Below, in pieces: positions 34,926-47,445 of a stretch of 64,000 bases of DNA; the stretch's first letter is position 1; each line of letters starts with the position of its first letter. The stretch comes from Purshia tridentata (Eukaryota; Streptophyta; Magnoliopsida; Rosales; Rosaceae), in NCBI GenBank assembly GCA_003254885.1, contig QANT01000231.1, positions 24,812 through 88,811 on the forward strand, written 5' to 3'. A program made the translations under genes and the position numbers. The notes under the pieces were generated by a model. That model did no database searches. It was not told the origin of the DNA and was given only the letters and a program-made list of their open reading frames with translations.

Positions 34926-36648
34926 TCCCCCAACACGCAACTCCCCAAAGAAAAAGAAATATATAATTATACCAAGGTATATTTCTCCTTTACTTATTTC
35001 AAATTAATTTTGTGTTTTAGTGCTTAACTATAATATAACATATTTTGTGCAAGAGAATATTTGAATGGTTTGCTTGCTAAATATAACATATTCGATACGC
35101 ACAATATATATACATATGCTGATATGCATGCAGAAGATCGAGGATGATTAGTTTTTCCAGGAAGATTCAAAATAATATTATAACATGGAAGTCTAATTAA
35201 ATTAATGACTTAAACAAAAACACATTATTTTGATAGGTCACGCCCACGACTAAATTTCAAATATAGTTTGAATCTTTTGTCACCGGTAGCTTTCCTTCTT
35301 TATCTTTTGTATCCTACAAGCATGTATCATGCATGTGTTAATTTTGTCATATAATATTAGGCTATTAGCTCATTTTTTAATACGTTTAATTTTAATTGGA
35401 ATATAGTAATTGTTTACGTAATATTTTTTATTATTATTGCAAGAGAGAGAGAGTTCGAACCGAGTGTTAGAAAGAGAGCTTTTATTTTCGACCAACTAGG
35501 TCAATCTCAGTTCACAATTGTCTAGGTAATATTATAATAAAGGAAGTCTTGAATTTGAATTATTCATTCCTAAATTCTATTTAAACGTATGCTCTCTACG
35601 TAGATCCAATTGAATGTACTGTACATATAAAAAATACAATAGTTGTCTAACAATATATATGAATCAAATGGAAAATAAAAAAAGGGGATTCAACTAGCTC
35701 AACTTTATTTTGCACTTTTTAGCATAGATATTATAGCTAGGTAGCTAGCATATATGCCAAGAATATATTGGAAGCAAAGTTAGGGCAAGATTGTGCATAT
35801 ATGTATATGCGCCAATGTGGAAAATGAAATGAAGTGAGAGAGAGAGAGAGAGAGAGAGTTGAAGCAGTACTGCTTGTAGATGTGTGGCATGTGATGAGAG
35901 GTGTAAGCAAACTGGGAAACACAATGGGTCCCTTGTGCAATAGCCAGTTCACACTCCATTGTCGAAGAGTCAACTTCATTGTTCTCTTTTAGTCCACCAA
36001 AGCCCCAACATCCCCCATCATTTCATTTCTCAAACACACACCATATGGAAAACCAAAATTCCCAATCGCCCATGGGGACAAAAGTAGACCTACGTGAGCG
36101 ACATATCGCACGCAACAAAGCATTTCTGTCCATTATCTCCAACTTAATTATACTTTTCTTTAGATATCACTCTACAACCAAAAGTCTCTGCAACTCATTC
36201 TCTCCTCTGCCATCAAATTCAAACTCTCATTAAAGCTAACATTGCATGTATATATTAATTATCATATATATAAGATCGATCATTACTAGATGTGCACGTG
36301 TGGGGGTTGTTAATTCACAGTTCCACATTTTTTCCTTAATTGGTGCATGCATACATATATATATGCAGCATCATGAAGATACTTAAGTACTGTATATGCA
36401 TGGCTAACATGGATTCTTAATTAATATAACATTGTATGTATATTTTATATATATCTAAGAAAAATTTTCTCTTGATTACTGTTCAACATGTTATACATGT
36501 TTCTTAAATACTGTCGATTTGGATCACTAATTGAAAAGACTCTTGTTAAAATATGTGATCTTTGAAGAGAGATGTATATATATATAAGGTTTGTATCATT
36601 ACCTTCATGGGGATGTATGCATGTATGCAAAGGCGCTATATAATTATG
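32799..36648. other. AT-rich spacer, no gene recognised
   Basis: About 3.8 kb with no supported gene. It contains a GAAGAT repeat at 34043-34071, TA microsatellites at about 34307-34330 and 34895-34922, and a GA run at 35838-35858. An ATG at 36045 opens a 62-aa ORF (MENQNSQSPMGTKVDLRER) with no family resemblance, and the 87-aa minus-strand ORF at 33527-33790 is also unrecognised. The first 100 bases include the FIP37 leader and promoter. Confidence 0.5.
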
Positions 36649-36851
36649 TTGGGAATAAATTCCCACGCCACGACAAATATGTGATGGAAGAATAAAATAC
36701 ACAAGCCAATAAAAGAAAACAAGAGAGCACCAAGAATTTAACGTGGTTCGGCAAAATCCTGCCTACGTCCACAAAGAGTTTCCTTCACTATGAGAGAAAT
36801 AACCTTGTACAAGAATTACACTCAAGAGTTTAATCCCAAACCCGAGCCCTT
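36649..36851. mobile_element. LTR-retroelement remnant at the left edge of the Ty3 array
   Basis: It begins TGTTGGGAATAAATTCCC and holds AACGTGGTTCGGCAAAATCC followed by CCTACGTCCAC, a phrase often seen in plant LTR retrotransposon ends. It stops exactly at the first chromovirus LTR, so it was probably the insertion target. The other half is not found beyond 47958. Confidence 0.4.
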
Positions 36852-37374
36852 TGTCACGCACCTAGACTTACCCTTGCTAGATGACCGTGATGGCACTTAG
36901 ACGACTCCCCTTTTTGTCACCTAAGTCAGCCTCCAATGTGCTTGAGAGTTTCCTCGAACCCCTAAGACACAACGCCTTGAGAGAGAAAGACAAGAAGAGA
37001 ACACTTTGAGAAAGCTAAGTAGAGAACTTGTATTGATAACTTGAATTAGCTTTGATTTGCTTGATGGTTACAAATGAGGTGCCTCCTCCTATTTATAGGC
37101 TTGAGGAGGTTAATCCAATGGTTAGAAATTACACAAGTGTCACCCATCTAAGGGTGGTTCTAGAATTTTCCATATTCTATTTCTTAGATATTTATCTACA
37201 TTTCTCTAGAATGGTTCTAGAGACTTCCATATGCTAGAACTTTGAAGAGTTCTCTAGAAATTGGCCTTGTCCTTAATTCTTGAACTTGGTGGAACTCTCT
37301 AGAACTTGGGCTGGGCCTATGTAGAAAAACCTCATCTTTCATGGGCTTTGCACCAAAATTGCTGGGTTGTGACA
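36852..37374 (-). repeat. Ty3 LTR-A (523 bp)
   Basis: It is bounded by TGTCAC and GTGACA, followed by the polypurine-tract region (CTCTCCCCCACC on this strand). TATAAATA on the element strand (plus CCTATTTATAGG near 37089) is a likely promoter. It is very similar to LTR-C. Confidence 0.92.
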
Positions 37375-37385
37375 CTCTCCCCCAC

Positions 37386-40300
37386 CTATGCGGTCGACGC
37401 CCTCGTCGAGTCCTCCTCTTTGAACTTCCGTATGTGCTCAGGGAATTGCCACAGTAGATCTTCACGTTCCCAGCTCGCCTCAGTCTCTGGTAAGTCCTTC
37501 CATTTTACCAGATACTCGGTATAAGGTTGGACTCCGCGACTTCTGATAACTCTATCGGCCATGATGTAGTCGACATCCTTGTCAAATGAAGTGACTACTG
37601 CGGTAGGCGCTCGATCCGAAACACTTCGACTTGGATCTTCCATGTCTTCATTATATGGCTTCAGGTAACTCACGTGGAAGATCGGATGGATCTTGAGTTG
37701 AGGTGGTAGCTGGACTTTGTAGGACACTTTTCCTACTTTCTTTATAATTGGGAATGGCCCCTCGTACTTCCTCACCAGTCCCTTGTGCACTTTCCGAAAG
37801 ACTTTGAATTGTTGAGGTAGAAGTTTTACAAGGACTAAGTCTCCTACCTGGTACTCCACTTGTCGCCTCTTTTTATCTGCCCATTTCTTCATGCGTCGGG
37901 CGGCTTTGGTGAGGTACGATCTTGCCAATTCCGCTTCCTCATGCCACCCCTTGGCGAGGTGATAAGCCCCCGGGCTTCTCCCTGTGTAGCCACCAACAAG
38001 CGTATGTGGTGTATTTGGTTGGCGTCCCGTAGCCAACTCAAAGGGACTATGGTTGGTGGACTCACTCTTCTGCAAGTTATATGAGAACTGGGCCACATCC
38101 AGCAGCTTGACCCAATTCTTCTGGTTGGCACTTACAAAATGCCTCATGTATAACTCTAACAGAGCATTCACCCGCTCGGTTTGACCATCAGTTTGTGGGT
38201 GAAAGCTAGTAGAGAAGTGTAGTTCGGACCCCAAGAGTTTGAATAACTCCGTCCAGAATCGCCCCGTGAATCGAGGGTCTCGGTCACTGATGATGCTCGT
38301 TGGCACTCCCCAGTACTTAACCACGTTCTTCATGAACAATCTTGCTGTCTCTTCTGCCGTATAGTCGGTGGGTGCTGCTATAAAGGTCCCATACTTAGAG
38401 AACCTATCGACCACCACCATGATCGAACCCAATCCTTCCGACTTAGGCAAGGCGCAGATAAAGTCCATTGAGACACTTTCCCATGGTCTCTCTGGAATAG
38501 GGAGCGGCTCCAACAATCCTCCAGGGCTTCTTTGTTCAACCTTGTCTTGTTGACATACAAGACAAGTCTTCACGTAGGCCTCTACATCATCCTTCATCTG
38601 AGGCCAATAGTAGGTATCACCTATTAATGCAAGTGTTCGACGCTGACCTGGATGTCCTGCCCACTTGGTGTCATGGCACTCTTTGATAAGCTCCCTCCTT
38701 AAGTTGCTCCATTTAGGCACGTACAATCGATTTCCTTGGGCATAGAGCAACCCATCCTTAAGCCAGAAGCGCCGAGTTTTCCCTTCCTTGACCATATCCA
38801 TGAGCTGCTTTGCGATATGGTCATGACTTAGCCCCTCCTTGATCCTACCAAGGAGTGTACTCTGAAGTTGACTCAGAGAGTTGAGCATTTCAAGCTTCAT
38901 GGAAGCTAGCTCGGCCTTGCGACTCAGTGCATCTGCCACATGGTTGGTTCTTCCTGGCTTGTATTCAAGGACCATGTCGAACTCCGCCAGGAAATCTTGC
39001 CACCGTGCTTGCTTAGGACTCAGCTTCTTCTGGGTCTGGAAGTAGCTAGTAGCTACGTTGTCTGTTTTCACCACGAATCTAGACCCCAGCAAGTAGTGCC
39101 TCCACGTCCTTAGGCAGTGAATGATGGCTGTCATCTCCTCTTGCACTGTGTATCGCCTCTCTGTGTCGTTCAGCTTTCGACTCTCGTAGGCTATAGGGTG
39201 TCCATCTTGCACGAGAACTCCTCCTATAGCGAAGTCGGATGCATCAGTGTGTACCTCGAATGGCTTGCTATAATCTGGCAAGCTAAGTACAGGACCCTTT
39301 GTCACTGCCTCTTTCAGATCTTCGAAAGCCTGCTGGCACCTCTCAGTCCACTCCCAAGTAGACTTCTTCTTTAGAAGATCTGTAAGTGGTGATGCTCGCC
39401 CTGAGTATCCCTTGATGAACCGCCTATAGTAATTTACCAACCCAAGGAATGACCGTAACTCCGTTACCTTGGTTGGCGACTCCCAGTCTCGGATGGCTTG
39501 GACTTTCTTCTTGTCCATCTTGATAACCCCTTGGCTGATCTTGTGTCCCAAGAAGTTCACCTTTTGTAAGGCGAAAGAACACTTCTCCAGCTTCACATAC
39601 AACTGGTTTTCTCTTAATACTTGGAACACTTTCCTTAGATGCTCGATGTGCTCTTCCAACGTTTTGCTATAGACCACTATATCATCCAAGTATACTACCA
39701 CGAACTTGTCCAAGTACGGGTAGAATAACTTGTTCATCAAGGTGCAAAACGTGGCTGGTGCATTCGTGAGACCAAATGGCATCACTAGGAACTCAAAAGC
39801 ACCATACCTGGTCACACATGTAGTCTTGGCCTCGTCTCCTTCGGCTATGCGGACTTGGTAGTATCCCGACCTCAAATCAAGTTTAGAGAAATACCTCGCT
39901 CCACCCAATTGGTCGAAGAGATCTGCTATCAGAGGAATAGGATACTTGTTCTTAATGGTTACCTTGTTTAGAGCTCGATAGTCAATGCATAGGCGAAGAG
40001 ACCCATCTGCCTTCTTCTGGAACAATACTGGAGCACCATAAGGAGCTTTCGATGGTTGTATGAATCCCGCATCCAACAGCTCTTTGAGTTGTTTCCTTAG
40101 TTCCTCCAACTCTGGTGGTGCCATCCTGTATGGAGGCATTGATGGCGGCTTGGCTCCCGGTTCTAGCTCAATCTTGTGGTCCACCTCCCTCCTAGGCGGC
40201 AACCTTCTCGGTAGTTCTGGCGGCATCACGTCCTCGAACTCCTTGAGGACTCTAGAAACTTCCTTTGGCAGCTGGCCCCTATCATTAGCATCTTCTTCTA

Positions 40301-42124
40301 CCAGCGATGCTAAGTAAGTCGGTTCATGCCTCTTTAATCCCTTAGAGAGTTGCATGGCCGACAATATTTTTGACGACCTTGCCTCGACTTTGGCAGGGAG
40401 TAGGCATGGAAGACTTCCTCCATTCAGGCATATTGCATCCAAAGCGGGAAGGATAGTAGCATTTCCCTTCCGCAAGAACTCCATGCCGAAGACAACTTTG
40501 AAGTCATCCATTGGTACCACAGATAAGTCGAGGGTACCCCTCCATTCGCCAATGCGAACGTCTACCCCACGAGCAATGCCATGCACGGCCTTGGCCTCTG
40601 AGTTGACGGCCTTCAGCCACCCGCCTCCTTGGGTCACTTCAAGTCCCAATTTCTTGGCTTCATCTAGGGAAATGAAGTTGTGCGTGGCTCCGGTGTCTAC
40701 CATGGCTTGGGTGAACTTGTTGTTGATGTTCACGTCCAAGTACATGAGACCTTTGTTTTGCTGCTTGGGTAATTCCCTATGCCCTTTAGCAGCATTAAGA
40801 AGTTGTAGGGATCCTACCTTAGAGTCATCCCCACTAAGGTATTCCTCGTCAAGCTTTGTCGCGAGTGCGCTCAAAGCTTTCCTCCTTGGGCAATCCCTAG
40901 CCCAATGATCCCCATCACAAAGGAAACATCCAGAACGGGGTTTGTGGTCCTTACCACCCTTGTCCCCTTTCTCAAAACTCTTAAAAGTTTTCTTATGAGA
41001 AGATGGTTTGGACGTACCTTCCTTGTGGCTTGAGGCCTTGTCTCCCCCACCTTTGGGGTAACTACTCTTGGAGTATGAGGGCTTGGACTTGGAAGAATCG
41101 CTCTTCTTGATGAGAAGGTGGTTTGGACGTACCTTCCTTGTGGCTTGAGGCCTTGTCTCCCCCACCTTTGGGGTAACTATTCTTGGAGGATGAGGGCTTG
41201 GACTTGGAAGAATCGCTCTTTTTGAATTCGACAAGTTGCTCTGCTGCGGCCATCGCGCTAGCCAAGTCTTGCACACCTCGTCGACGCAACTCTTGTTCCG
41301 CCCACGGTTGTAGTCCATCCATGAAATTGAACAACAACTCCTTGTCCGCCATATCGGGGATTTCCAACATGAGGGATGAGAATTCTTTGACATAGTCGCG
41401 TAGACTTCCCGTGTGCTTTAGCCGCTTAAGATTCTTCCTAGCTAGATGCTCAGCATTCTCGGGATAGAACTGTTTCTTTAATTCATTCTTAAATTGATCC
41501 CAAGTATCGATAGTGCACGTACCTTTTTCGATGTCGGCATGTCGACGCCTCCACCATAGCGTAGCCGTGTCGGTGAGGTACATAGTCGCCACTCGAATTT
41601 TTGCCCTCTCATCCGTGATACACTCTAATTTTTGCCCTCTCATCTGTGATAGAGATTGCCTCGAAGTACTGCTCCACATTGAACAGAAAGTTGTCCAACT
41701 CCCTAGCACTCCTAGACCCATTGTAGGTCTTAGGTTCAGGAGTTTTGACCTTCTGAGATCCATGGTTAAGCGCCCCATCATTCGCCATGGCCCTCTTCCA
41801 TAAAGCCCAATCGCCTTGCATTTCCTCGACTTGAGCTTGGAGGGTCTCCACGACTTCCTTAACATGAGTCTCATGCTCCACCTGAGCTTGCTCATGTTGT
41901 TGTGCTAGCTCATTCATAGTAGCTAGCAAGTCACCCTTGACATCCTTGGTGATCTCCTCTGTGACTTCCTCTCGCATCTCCTCAAGAGCATTGCGAAAGT
42001 CCGCCACAGCGAGCTCAATCTTGGCAAGCCTTGCCTCGTAGCTAGACATGATGTCCCTTGACTTCTCACGCTTCTTCCCAACCTTGGGAGCGATCTCAGC
42101 AGCAACGTTCTCCACTTCCGACAT
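37386..42124 (-). pseudogene. Gag-Pol polyprotein, copy A (frameshifted in gag)
   Basis: This is the same polyprotein as copy B, but gag is split over three frames. A 31-base duplication near 41590-41650 and a 115-base tandem duplication near 41005-41219 both have lengths that are not multiples of three. Downstream, the zinc knuckle, protease (VDTGATHNF), reverse transcriptase (YLDDIVVYS), RNase H, integrase and chromodomain read open to 37386. The copy cannot make an intact Gag-Pol as it stands. Confidence 0.9.
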
Positions 42125-42178
42125 TATTCTCTCTCCTTAGTCACGAACCCCTTCGTAACTTTGGCTCTGATACTACTT

Positions 42179-42784
42179 TGTCACGCACCTAGACTTACCC
42201 TTGCTAGATTACCGTGATGGCACTTAGACGACTCCCTTTTCGCCACCTAAGTCAGCCTCCAATGTGCTTGAGAGTTTCCTCGAACCCCAAAGACACAACA
42301 CCTTGAGAGAGAAAGACAAGAAGAGAACACTTTGAGAAAGCTAGGTAGAGAACTTGTATTGATAGCTTGAATTGCTTAGACTTGCTTAGATTAGCTTGGA
42401 TGGTTACAAATGAGGTGCCTCCTCCTATTTATAGGCTTTGAGGAGATTAATCCAATGGTTAGAAACTATACAAGTGTCACCCATCTAAGGGTGGTTCTAG
42501 AATCTTCCATATTCTACACTTTTCTTTTATCTACTTAAAAGCTTCTAGAATACTTCTAGAGTATTCCATGTTCTAAGAGGTTCTACACCTTTCTTAGATA
42601 TTTATTTACACTTCTCTAGAATGGTTCTAGAGACTTCTATATGCTGGAACTTTGAAGAGTTCTCTAGAAATTGGCCTTACCCTTAATTCTTGAACTTTGT
42701 GGGACTTTCTAGAACTTGGGCTTGGCCTATGTAGAAAAACCTCATTTTTCATGGGTTTTGCACCAAAATTGCTGGGTTGTGACA
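42179..42784 (-). repeat. Ty3 LTR-B, central shared LTR (606 bp)
   Basis: It has the same ends as LTR-A and LTR-C but carries about 80 extra bases near 42520-42600 and many private substitutions (for example GATTACCGTG where A and C have GATGACCGTG). It serves as 5' LTR of copy A and 3' LTR of copy B. The copy A primer-binding site next to it reads TAGTATCAGAGC, one base off the canonical site. Confidence 0.92.
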
Positions 42785-42795
42785 CTCTCCCCCAC

Positions 42796-45700
42796 CTATG
42801 CGGTCGACGCCCTCGTCGAGTCTTCCTCTTTGAACTTCCGTATGTGCTCGGGGAATTGCCACAGTAGATCTTCACGTTCCCAGCTCGCCTCAGTCTCTGG
42901 CAAGTCCTTCCACTTTACCAGATACTCGGTATAAGGTTGGACTTCGCGCCTTCTGATAACTCTATCGGCCATGATGTAGTCGACATCCTTGTCAAAGGAA
43001 GTGACTACTGCGGTAGGCGCTCGATCTGAAACACTTCGACTTGGATCTTCCATGTCTTCATTATATGGCTTCAGATAATTTACGTGGAAGACCGGATGGA
43101 TCTTGAGTCGAGGTGGTAGCTGGACTTTGTAGGACACTTTTCCTACTTTCTTCATAATTGGGAATGGCCCCTCGTACTTCCTCACCAGTCCCTTGTGCAC
43201 TTTTCGAAAGACTTTGAATTGTTGAGGTAGAAGTTTTACAAGGACTAAGTCTCCTACCTGGTACTCCACTCGTCGCCTCTTTTTATCCGCCCATTTCTTC
43301 ATGCGTCGGGCGGCCTTGGTGAGGTACGATCTTGCCAATTCCGCTTCCTCGTGCCACCCCTTGGCGAGATGATAAGCCCCCGGGCTTCTCCCTGTGTAGC
43401 CACCAACAAGCGTATGTGGTGTATTTGGTTGGCGTCCCGTGGCCAACTCAAAGGGACTATGGTTGGTGGACTCACTTTTCTGCAAGTTATATGAGAACTG
43501 GGCCACATCCAACAGCTTGACCCAATTCTTCTGGTTGGCACTTACGAAATGCCTCAAGTATAACTCTAACAGAGCATTCACCCGCTCGGTTTGGCCATCA
43601 GTTTGTGGGTGAAAGCTGGTAGAGAAGTGTAGTTCGGACCCTAAGAGTTTGAATAGCTCCGTCCAGAATCGCCCCGTGAATCGAGGGTCTCGGTCACTGA
43701 TGATGCTCGTTGGCACTCCCCAGTACTTAACCACGTTCTTCATGAACAATCTTGCTGCCTCTTCCGCCGTACAGTCAGTGGGTGCTGCTATGAAGGTTCC
43801 ATACTTAGAGAACCTATCGACCACCACCATGATCGAACCCAATCCTTCCGACTTAGGCAAGGCGCAGATAAAGTCCATTGAGACACTTTCCCATGGTCTC
43901 TCTGGAATAGGGAGCGGCTCCAACAATCCTCCAGGGCTTCTTTGCTCAACCTTGTCTTGTTGACATACAAGACAAGTCTTCACGTAGGCCTCTACATCAT
44001 CCTTCATCTGAGGCCAATAGTAGGTATCACCTACTAATGCAAGTGTTCGACGCTGACCTGGATGTCCTGCCCACTTGGTGTCGTGGCACTCCTTGATAAG
44101 CTCCCTCCTTAAGTTGCTCCATTTAGGCAAGTACAATCGATTTCCTTGGGCATAGAGCAACCCATCCTTAAGCCAGAAGCGCCGAGTTTTCCCTTCCTTG
44201 ACCATATCTATGAGCTGCTTTGCGATATGGTCGTGACTTAGCCCCTCCTTGATCCTACCAAAGAGTGTACTCTGAAGTTGACTCAGAGAGTGGAGCATTT
44301 CAAGCTTCGTGGAAGCTAGCTCGACCTTGCGACTCAGTGCATCTGCCACATGGTTGGTTCTTCCTGGCTTGTATTCAAGGACCATGTCGAACTCTGCCAG
44401 GAAATCTTGCCACCGTGCTTGCTTAGGACTCAGCTTCTTCTGGGTCTGAAAGTAGCTAGTAGCTACGTTGTCTGTCTTCACCACGAATCTAGACCCCAGC
44501 AAGTAGTGCCTCCACGTCCTTAGGCAATGAATGATGGTTGTCATCTCCTTGTCTTGCACTGTGTATCGCCTCTCTGTGTCGTTTAGCTTCCGACTCTCGT
44601 AGGCTATAGGGTGTCCATCTTGCATGAGAACTCCTCCTATAGCGAAGTCGGATGCATCAGTGTGTACCTCAAATGGCTTGCTATAATCTGGCAAGCTAAG
44701 TACAGGACCCTTTGTCACTGCCTCTTTCAGATCTTTGAAACCCTGCTGGCACTTCTCAGTCCACTCCCAAGTAGACTTTTTCTTTAGAAGATCTGTAAGT
44801 GGTGATGCTCGCCCTGAGTATCCCTTGATGAACTGCCTATAGTAATTTACCAACCCAAGGAATGACCGTAACTCCGTCACCTTGGTTGGCGCCTCCCAGT
44901 CTCGGATGGCTTGGACTTTCTTCTCGTCCATCTTGATAACCCCTTGGCTGATCTTATGTCCCAAGAAGTTCACCTCTTGTAAGGCAAAAGAACACTTCTC
45001 CAACTTCACATACAACTGGTTTTCCCTCAATACTTGGAACACTTTCCTTAGATGCTCGATGTGCTCCTCCAACGTTTTGCTATAAACCACTATATCATCC
45101 AAGTATACTACCACGAACTTGTCCAAGTACGGGTAGAATAACTTGTTCATCAAGGTGCAAAACGTGGCTGGTGCATTCGTGAGACCAAATGGCATTACTA
45201 GGAACTCAAAAGCACCATACCTGGTCACACATGTAGTCTTGGCCTCGTCTCCTTCGGCTATGCGGACTTGGTAGTATCCCGACCTTAAATCAAGTTTAGA
45301 GAAATACCTCGCTCCACCCAATTGGTCGAAGAGATCCACTATCAGAGGAATATGATACTTGTTCTTGATGGTTACCTTGTTTAGAGCTCGATAGTCAATG
45401 CATAGGCGAAGAGACCCATCTGCCTTCTTCTGGAACAATACTGGAGCACCATAAGGAGCTTTCGATGGTTGTATGAATCCCGCATCCAACAGCTCTTTGA
45501 GTTGTTTCCTTAGTTCCTCCAACTCTGGTGGTGCCATCCTGTATAGAGACATTGATGGCGGCTTGGCTCCCGGTTCTAGCTCAATCTTGTGGTTCACCTC
45601 CCTCCTGGGCGGCAACTTTCTCGGTAGTTCTGGCGGCATCACGTCCTCGAACTCCTTGAGGACTCTAAAAACTTCCTTTGGCAGCTGGCCCCTATTATTA

Positions 45701-47391
45701 GCATCTTCTTTTACCAGCGATGCTAAGTAGATCGGTTCATGCCTCTTTAATCCCTTAGAGAGTTGCATGGCCGACAATATTTTTGATGACCTTGCCTCGG
45801 CTTTGGCAGGGACTAGGCATGGAAGACTTCCTCCATTCAGGCATATTGCATCCAAAGCGGGAAGGATAGTAGCATTTCCCTTCCGCAAGAACTCCATGCC
45901 GATGACAACTTTGAAGTCATCCATTGGTACCACAGATAGGTCGAGTGTACCCCTCCATTCGCCAATGCGAACGTCTACCCCACGAGCAATGCCATGCACG
46001 GCCTTGGCCTCTGAGTTGACGGCCTTCAGCCACCCGCCTCCTTGGGTCACTTCAAGTCCCAATTTCTTGGCTTCATCTAGGGAAATGAAGTTGTGCGTGG
46101 CTCCGGTGTCTACCATGGCTTGGGTGAACTTGTTGTTGATGTTCACGTCCAAGTACATGAGACCTTTGTTTTGCTGCTTGGGTAATTCCCTATGCCCCTT
46201 AGCAGCATTAAGAAGTTGTAGGGATCCTACCTTAGAGTCATCCCTACTAAGGCATTCCTCGTCAAGCTTTGTCGCGAGTGCGCTCAAAGCTTTCCTCCTT
46301 GGGCAATCCCTAGCCCAATGATCCCCATCGCAAAGGAAACATCCAGAACGGGGTTTGTGGTCCTTATCACCCTTGTCCCTTTTCTCGAAACTCTTAAAAG
46401 TTTTCTTATGAGAAGGTGGTTTGGACGTACCTTCCTTGTGGCTCGAGGCCTTGTCTCCCCCACCTTTGGGGTAACTACTCTTGGAGGATGAGGGCTTGGA
46501 CTTGGAAGAATCGCTCTTCTTGAATTCGACAAGTTGCTCCGCTGCGACCATCGCGCTAGCTAAGTCTTGCACACCTCGTCGACGCAACTCTTGTTCCGCC
46601 CACGGTTGTAGTCCATCCATGAAGTTGAACAACAACTCCTTGTTCGCCATATCGGGGATTTCCAACATGAGGGATGATAATTCTTTGACATAGTCGCGTA
46701 GACTTCCCGTGTGCTTTAGCCGCTTAAGATTCTTCCTAGCTAGATGCTCAGCATTCTCGGGATAGAACTGCTTCTTTAATTCATTCTTGAATTGATCCCA
46801 AGTATCGATAGTGCACGTACCTTTTTCGATGTCGGCATGTCGACGCCTCCACCATAGCGTAGCCGTGTTGGTGAGGTACATGGTCGCCACTCTAATTTTT
46901 GCCCTCTCATCCGTGATAGAGACTGTCTCGAAGTACTGCTCCACATTGAACAAAAAGTTGTCCAACTCCCTAGCACTCCTAGACCCATTGTAGGTCTTAG
47001 GTTCAGGAGTTTTGACCTTCCGAGATCCATGGTTAGGCGCCCCATCATTCGCCATGGCCCTCTTCCATAAAGCCCAATCGCCTCGCATTTCCTCGACTTG
47101 AGCTTGGAGGGTCTCCACGACTTCCTTAACATGAGTCTCATGCTCCACCCGAGCTTGCTCATGTTGTTGTGCTAGCTCATTCATAGTAGCTAGCAAGTCA
47201 CCCTTGACATCCTTGGTGATCTCCTCTGTGATTTCCTCTCGCATCTCCTCAAGAGCATTGCGAAAGTCCGCCACCGCGAGCTCAATCTTGGCAAGCCTTG
47301 CCTCGTAGCTAGACATGATGTCCCTTGACTTCTCACGCTTCTTCCCAACCTTGGGAGCTATCTCAGCAACAACGTTCTCCACTTCCGACAT
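42796..47391 (-). CDS. Intact chromovirus Gag-Pol polyprotein, copy B
   Basis: One uninterrupted ORF of 1531 aa, starting [14 protein letters not shown]. In order, with rough residues: gag with coiled coil and capsid region (1-320), CCHC zinc knuckle [13 protein letters not shown] (about 350), aspartic protease [10 protein letters not shown] (about 425), reverse transcriptase with YLDDIVVYS (about 764), RNase H with [11 protein letters not shown] (about 909), integrase HHCC (1100-1140), integrase catalytic D-D-E in [15 protein letters not shown] and QTERVN (1174, 1233, 1270), and a C-terminal chromodomain ([16 protein letters not shown], about 1490). The chromodomain steers integration toward particular chromatin. 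The clade may be Galadriel-like, but that is a guess. Gag and Pol appear fused without a frameshift, as usual for this lineage. The ORF looks coding-competent. Confidence 0.95.
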   Translation of the reverse strand: MSEVENVVAEIAPKVGKKREKSRDIMSSYEARLAKIELAVADFRNALEEMREEITEEITKDVKGDLLATMNELAQQHEQARVEHETHVKEVVETLQAQVEEMRGDWALWKRAMANDGAPNHGSRKVKTPEPKTYNGSRSARELDNFLFNVEQYFETVSITDERAKIRVATMYLTNTATLWWRRRHADIEKGTCTIDTWDQFKNELKKQFYPENAEHLARKNLKRLKHTGSLRDYVKELSSLMLEIPDMANKELLFNFMDGLQPWAEQELRRRGVQDLASAMVAAEQLVEFKKSDSSKSKPSSSKSSYPKGGGDKASSHKEGTSKPPSHKKTFKSFEKRDKGDKDHKPRSGCFLCDGDHWARDCPRRKALSALATKLDEECLSRDDSKVGSLQLLNAAKGHRELPKQQNKGLMYLDVNINNKFTQAMVDTGATHNFISLDEAKKLGLEVTQGGGWLKAVNSEAKAVHGIARGVDVRIGEWRGTLDLSVVPMDDFKVVIGMEFLRKGNATILPALDAICLNGGSLPCLVPAKAEARSSKILSAMQLSKGLKRHEPIYLASLVKEDANNRGQLPKEVFRVLKEFEDVMPPELPRKLPPRREVNHKIELEPGAKPPSMSLYRMAPPELEELRKQLKELLDAGFIQPSKAPYGAPVLFQKKADGSLRLCIDYRALNKVTIKNKYHIPLIVDLFDQLGGARYFSKLDLRSGYYQVRIAEGDEAKTTCVTRYGAFEFLVMPFGLTNAPATFCTLMNKLFYPYLDKFVVVYLDDIVVYSKTLEEHIEHLRKVFQVLRENQLYVKLEKCSFALQEVNFLGHKISQGVIKMDEKKVQAIRDWEAPTKVTELRSFLGLVNYYRQFIKGYSGRASPLTDLLKKKSTWEWTEKCQQGFKDLKEAVTKGPVLSLPDYSKPFEVHTDASDFAIGGVLMQDGHPIAYESRKLNDTERRYTVQDKEMTTIIHCLRTWRHYLLGSRFVVKTDNVATSYFQTQKKLSPKQARWQDFLAEFDMVLEYKPGRTNHVADALSRKVELASTKLEMLHSLSQLQSTLFGRIKEGLSHDHIAKQLIDMVKEGKTRRFWLKDGLLYAQGNRLYLPKWSNLRRELIKECHDTKWAGHPGQRRTLALVGDTYYWPQMKDDVEAYVKTCLVCQQDKVEQRSPGGLLEPLPIPERPWESVSMDFICALPKSEGLGSIMVVVDRFSKYGTFIAAPTDCTAEEAARLFMKNVVKYWGVPTSIISDRDPRFTGRFWTELFKLLGSELHFSTSFHPQTDGQTERVNALLELYLRHFVSANQKNWVKLLDVAQFSYNLQKSESTNHSPFELATGRQPNTPHTLVGGYTGRSPGAYHLAKGWHEEAELARSYLTKAARRMKKWADKKRRRVEYQVGDLVLVKLLPQQFKVFRKVHKGLVRKYEGPFPIMKKVGKVSYKVQLPPRLKIHPVFHVNYLKPYNEDMEDPSRSVSDRAPTAVVTSFDKDVDYIMADRVIRRREVQPYTEYLVKWKDLPETEASWEREDLLWQFPEHIRKFKEEDSTRASTA

Positions 47392-47429
47392 TATTCTCTC
47401 TCCTTAGTCACGAACCCTTTCGTAACTTT

Positions 47430-47442
47430 GGCTCTGATACCA
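47430..47442 (-). promoter_or_regulatory. Primer-binding site of chromovirus copy B
   Basis: On the element strand it reads TGGTATCAGAGCC, three bases inside the 5' LTR (LTR-C), complementary to the 3' end of initiator tRNA-Met. Confidence 0.85.
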
Positions 47443-47445
47443 CTT

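Noticed and set aside
35979-36233. 84-aa plus-strand ORF
   Set aside because: It opens with TTG; the internal ATG at 36045 leaves 62 aa without recognisable features. It could be a small peptide but nothing supports it.
36364-36384. Sequence resembling miR172* (GCAGCATCATGAAGAT)
   Set aside because: It has mismatches at informative positions, and no complementary miR172-like arm occurs within the next few hundred bases, so no precursor hairpin can form.
40060-40908. Plus-strand ORFs of 85 and 184 aa inside the Ty3 element
   Set aside because: They are antisense shadows of the reverse transcriptase and protease region and recur at the same place in copy B.
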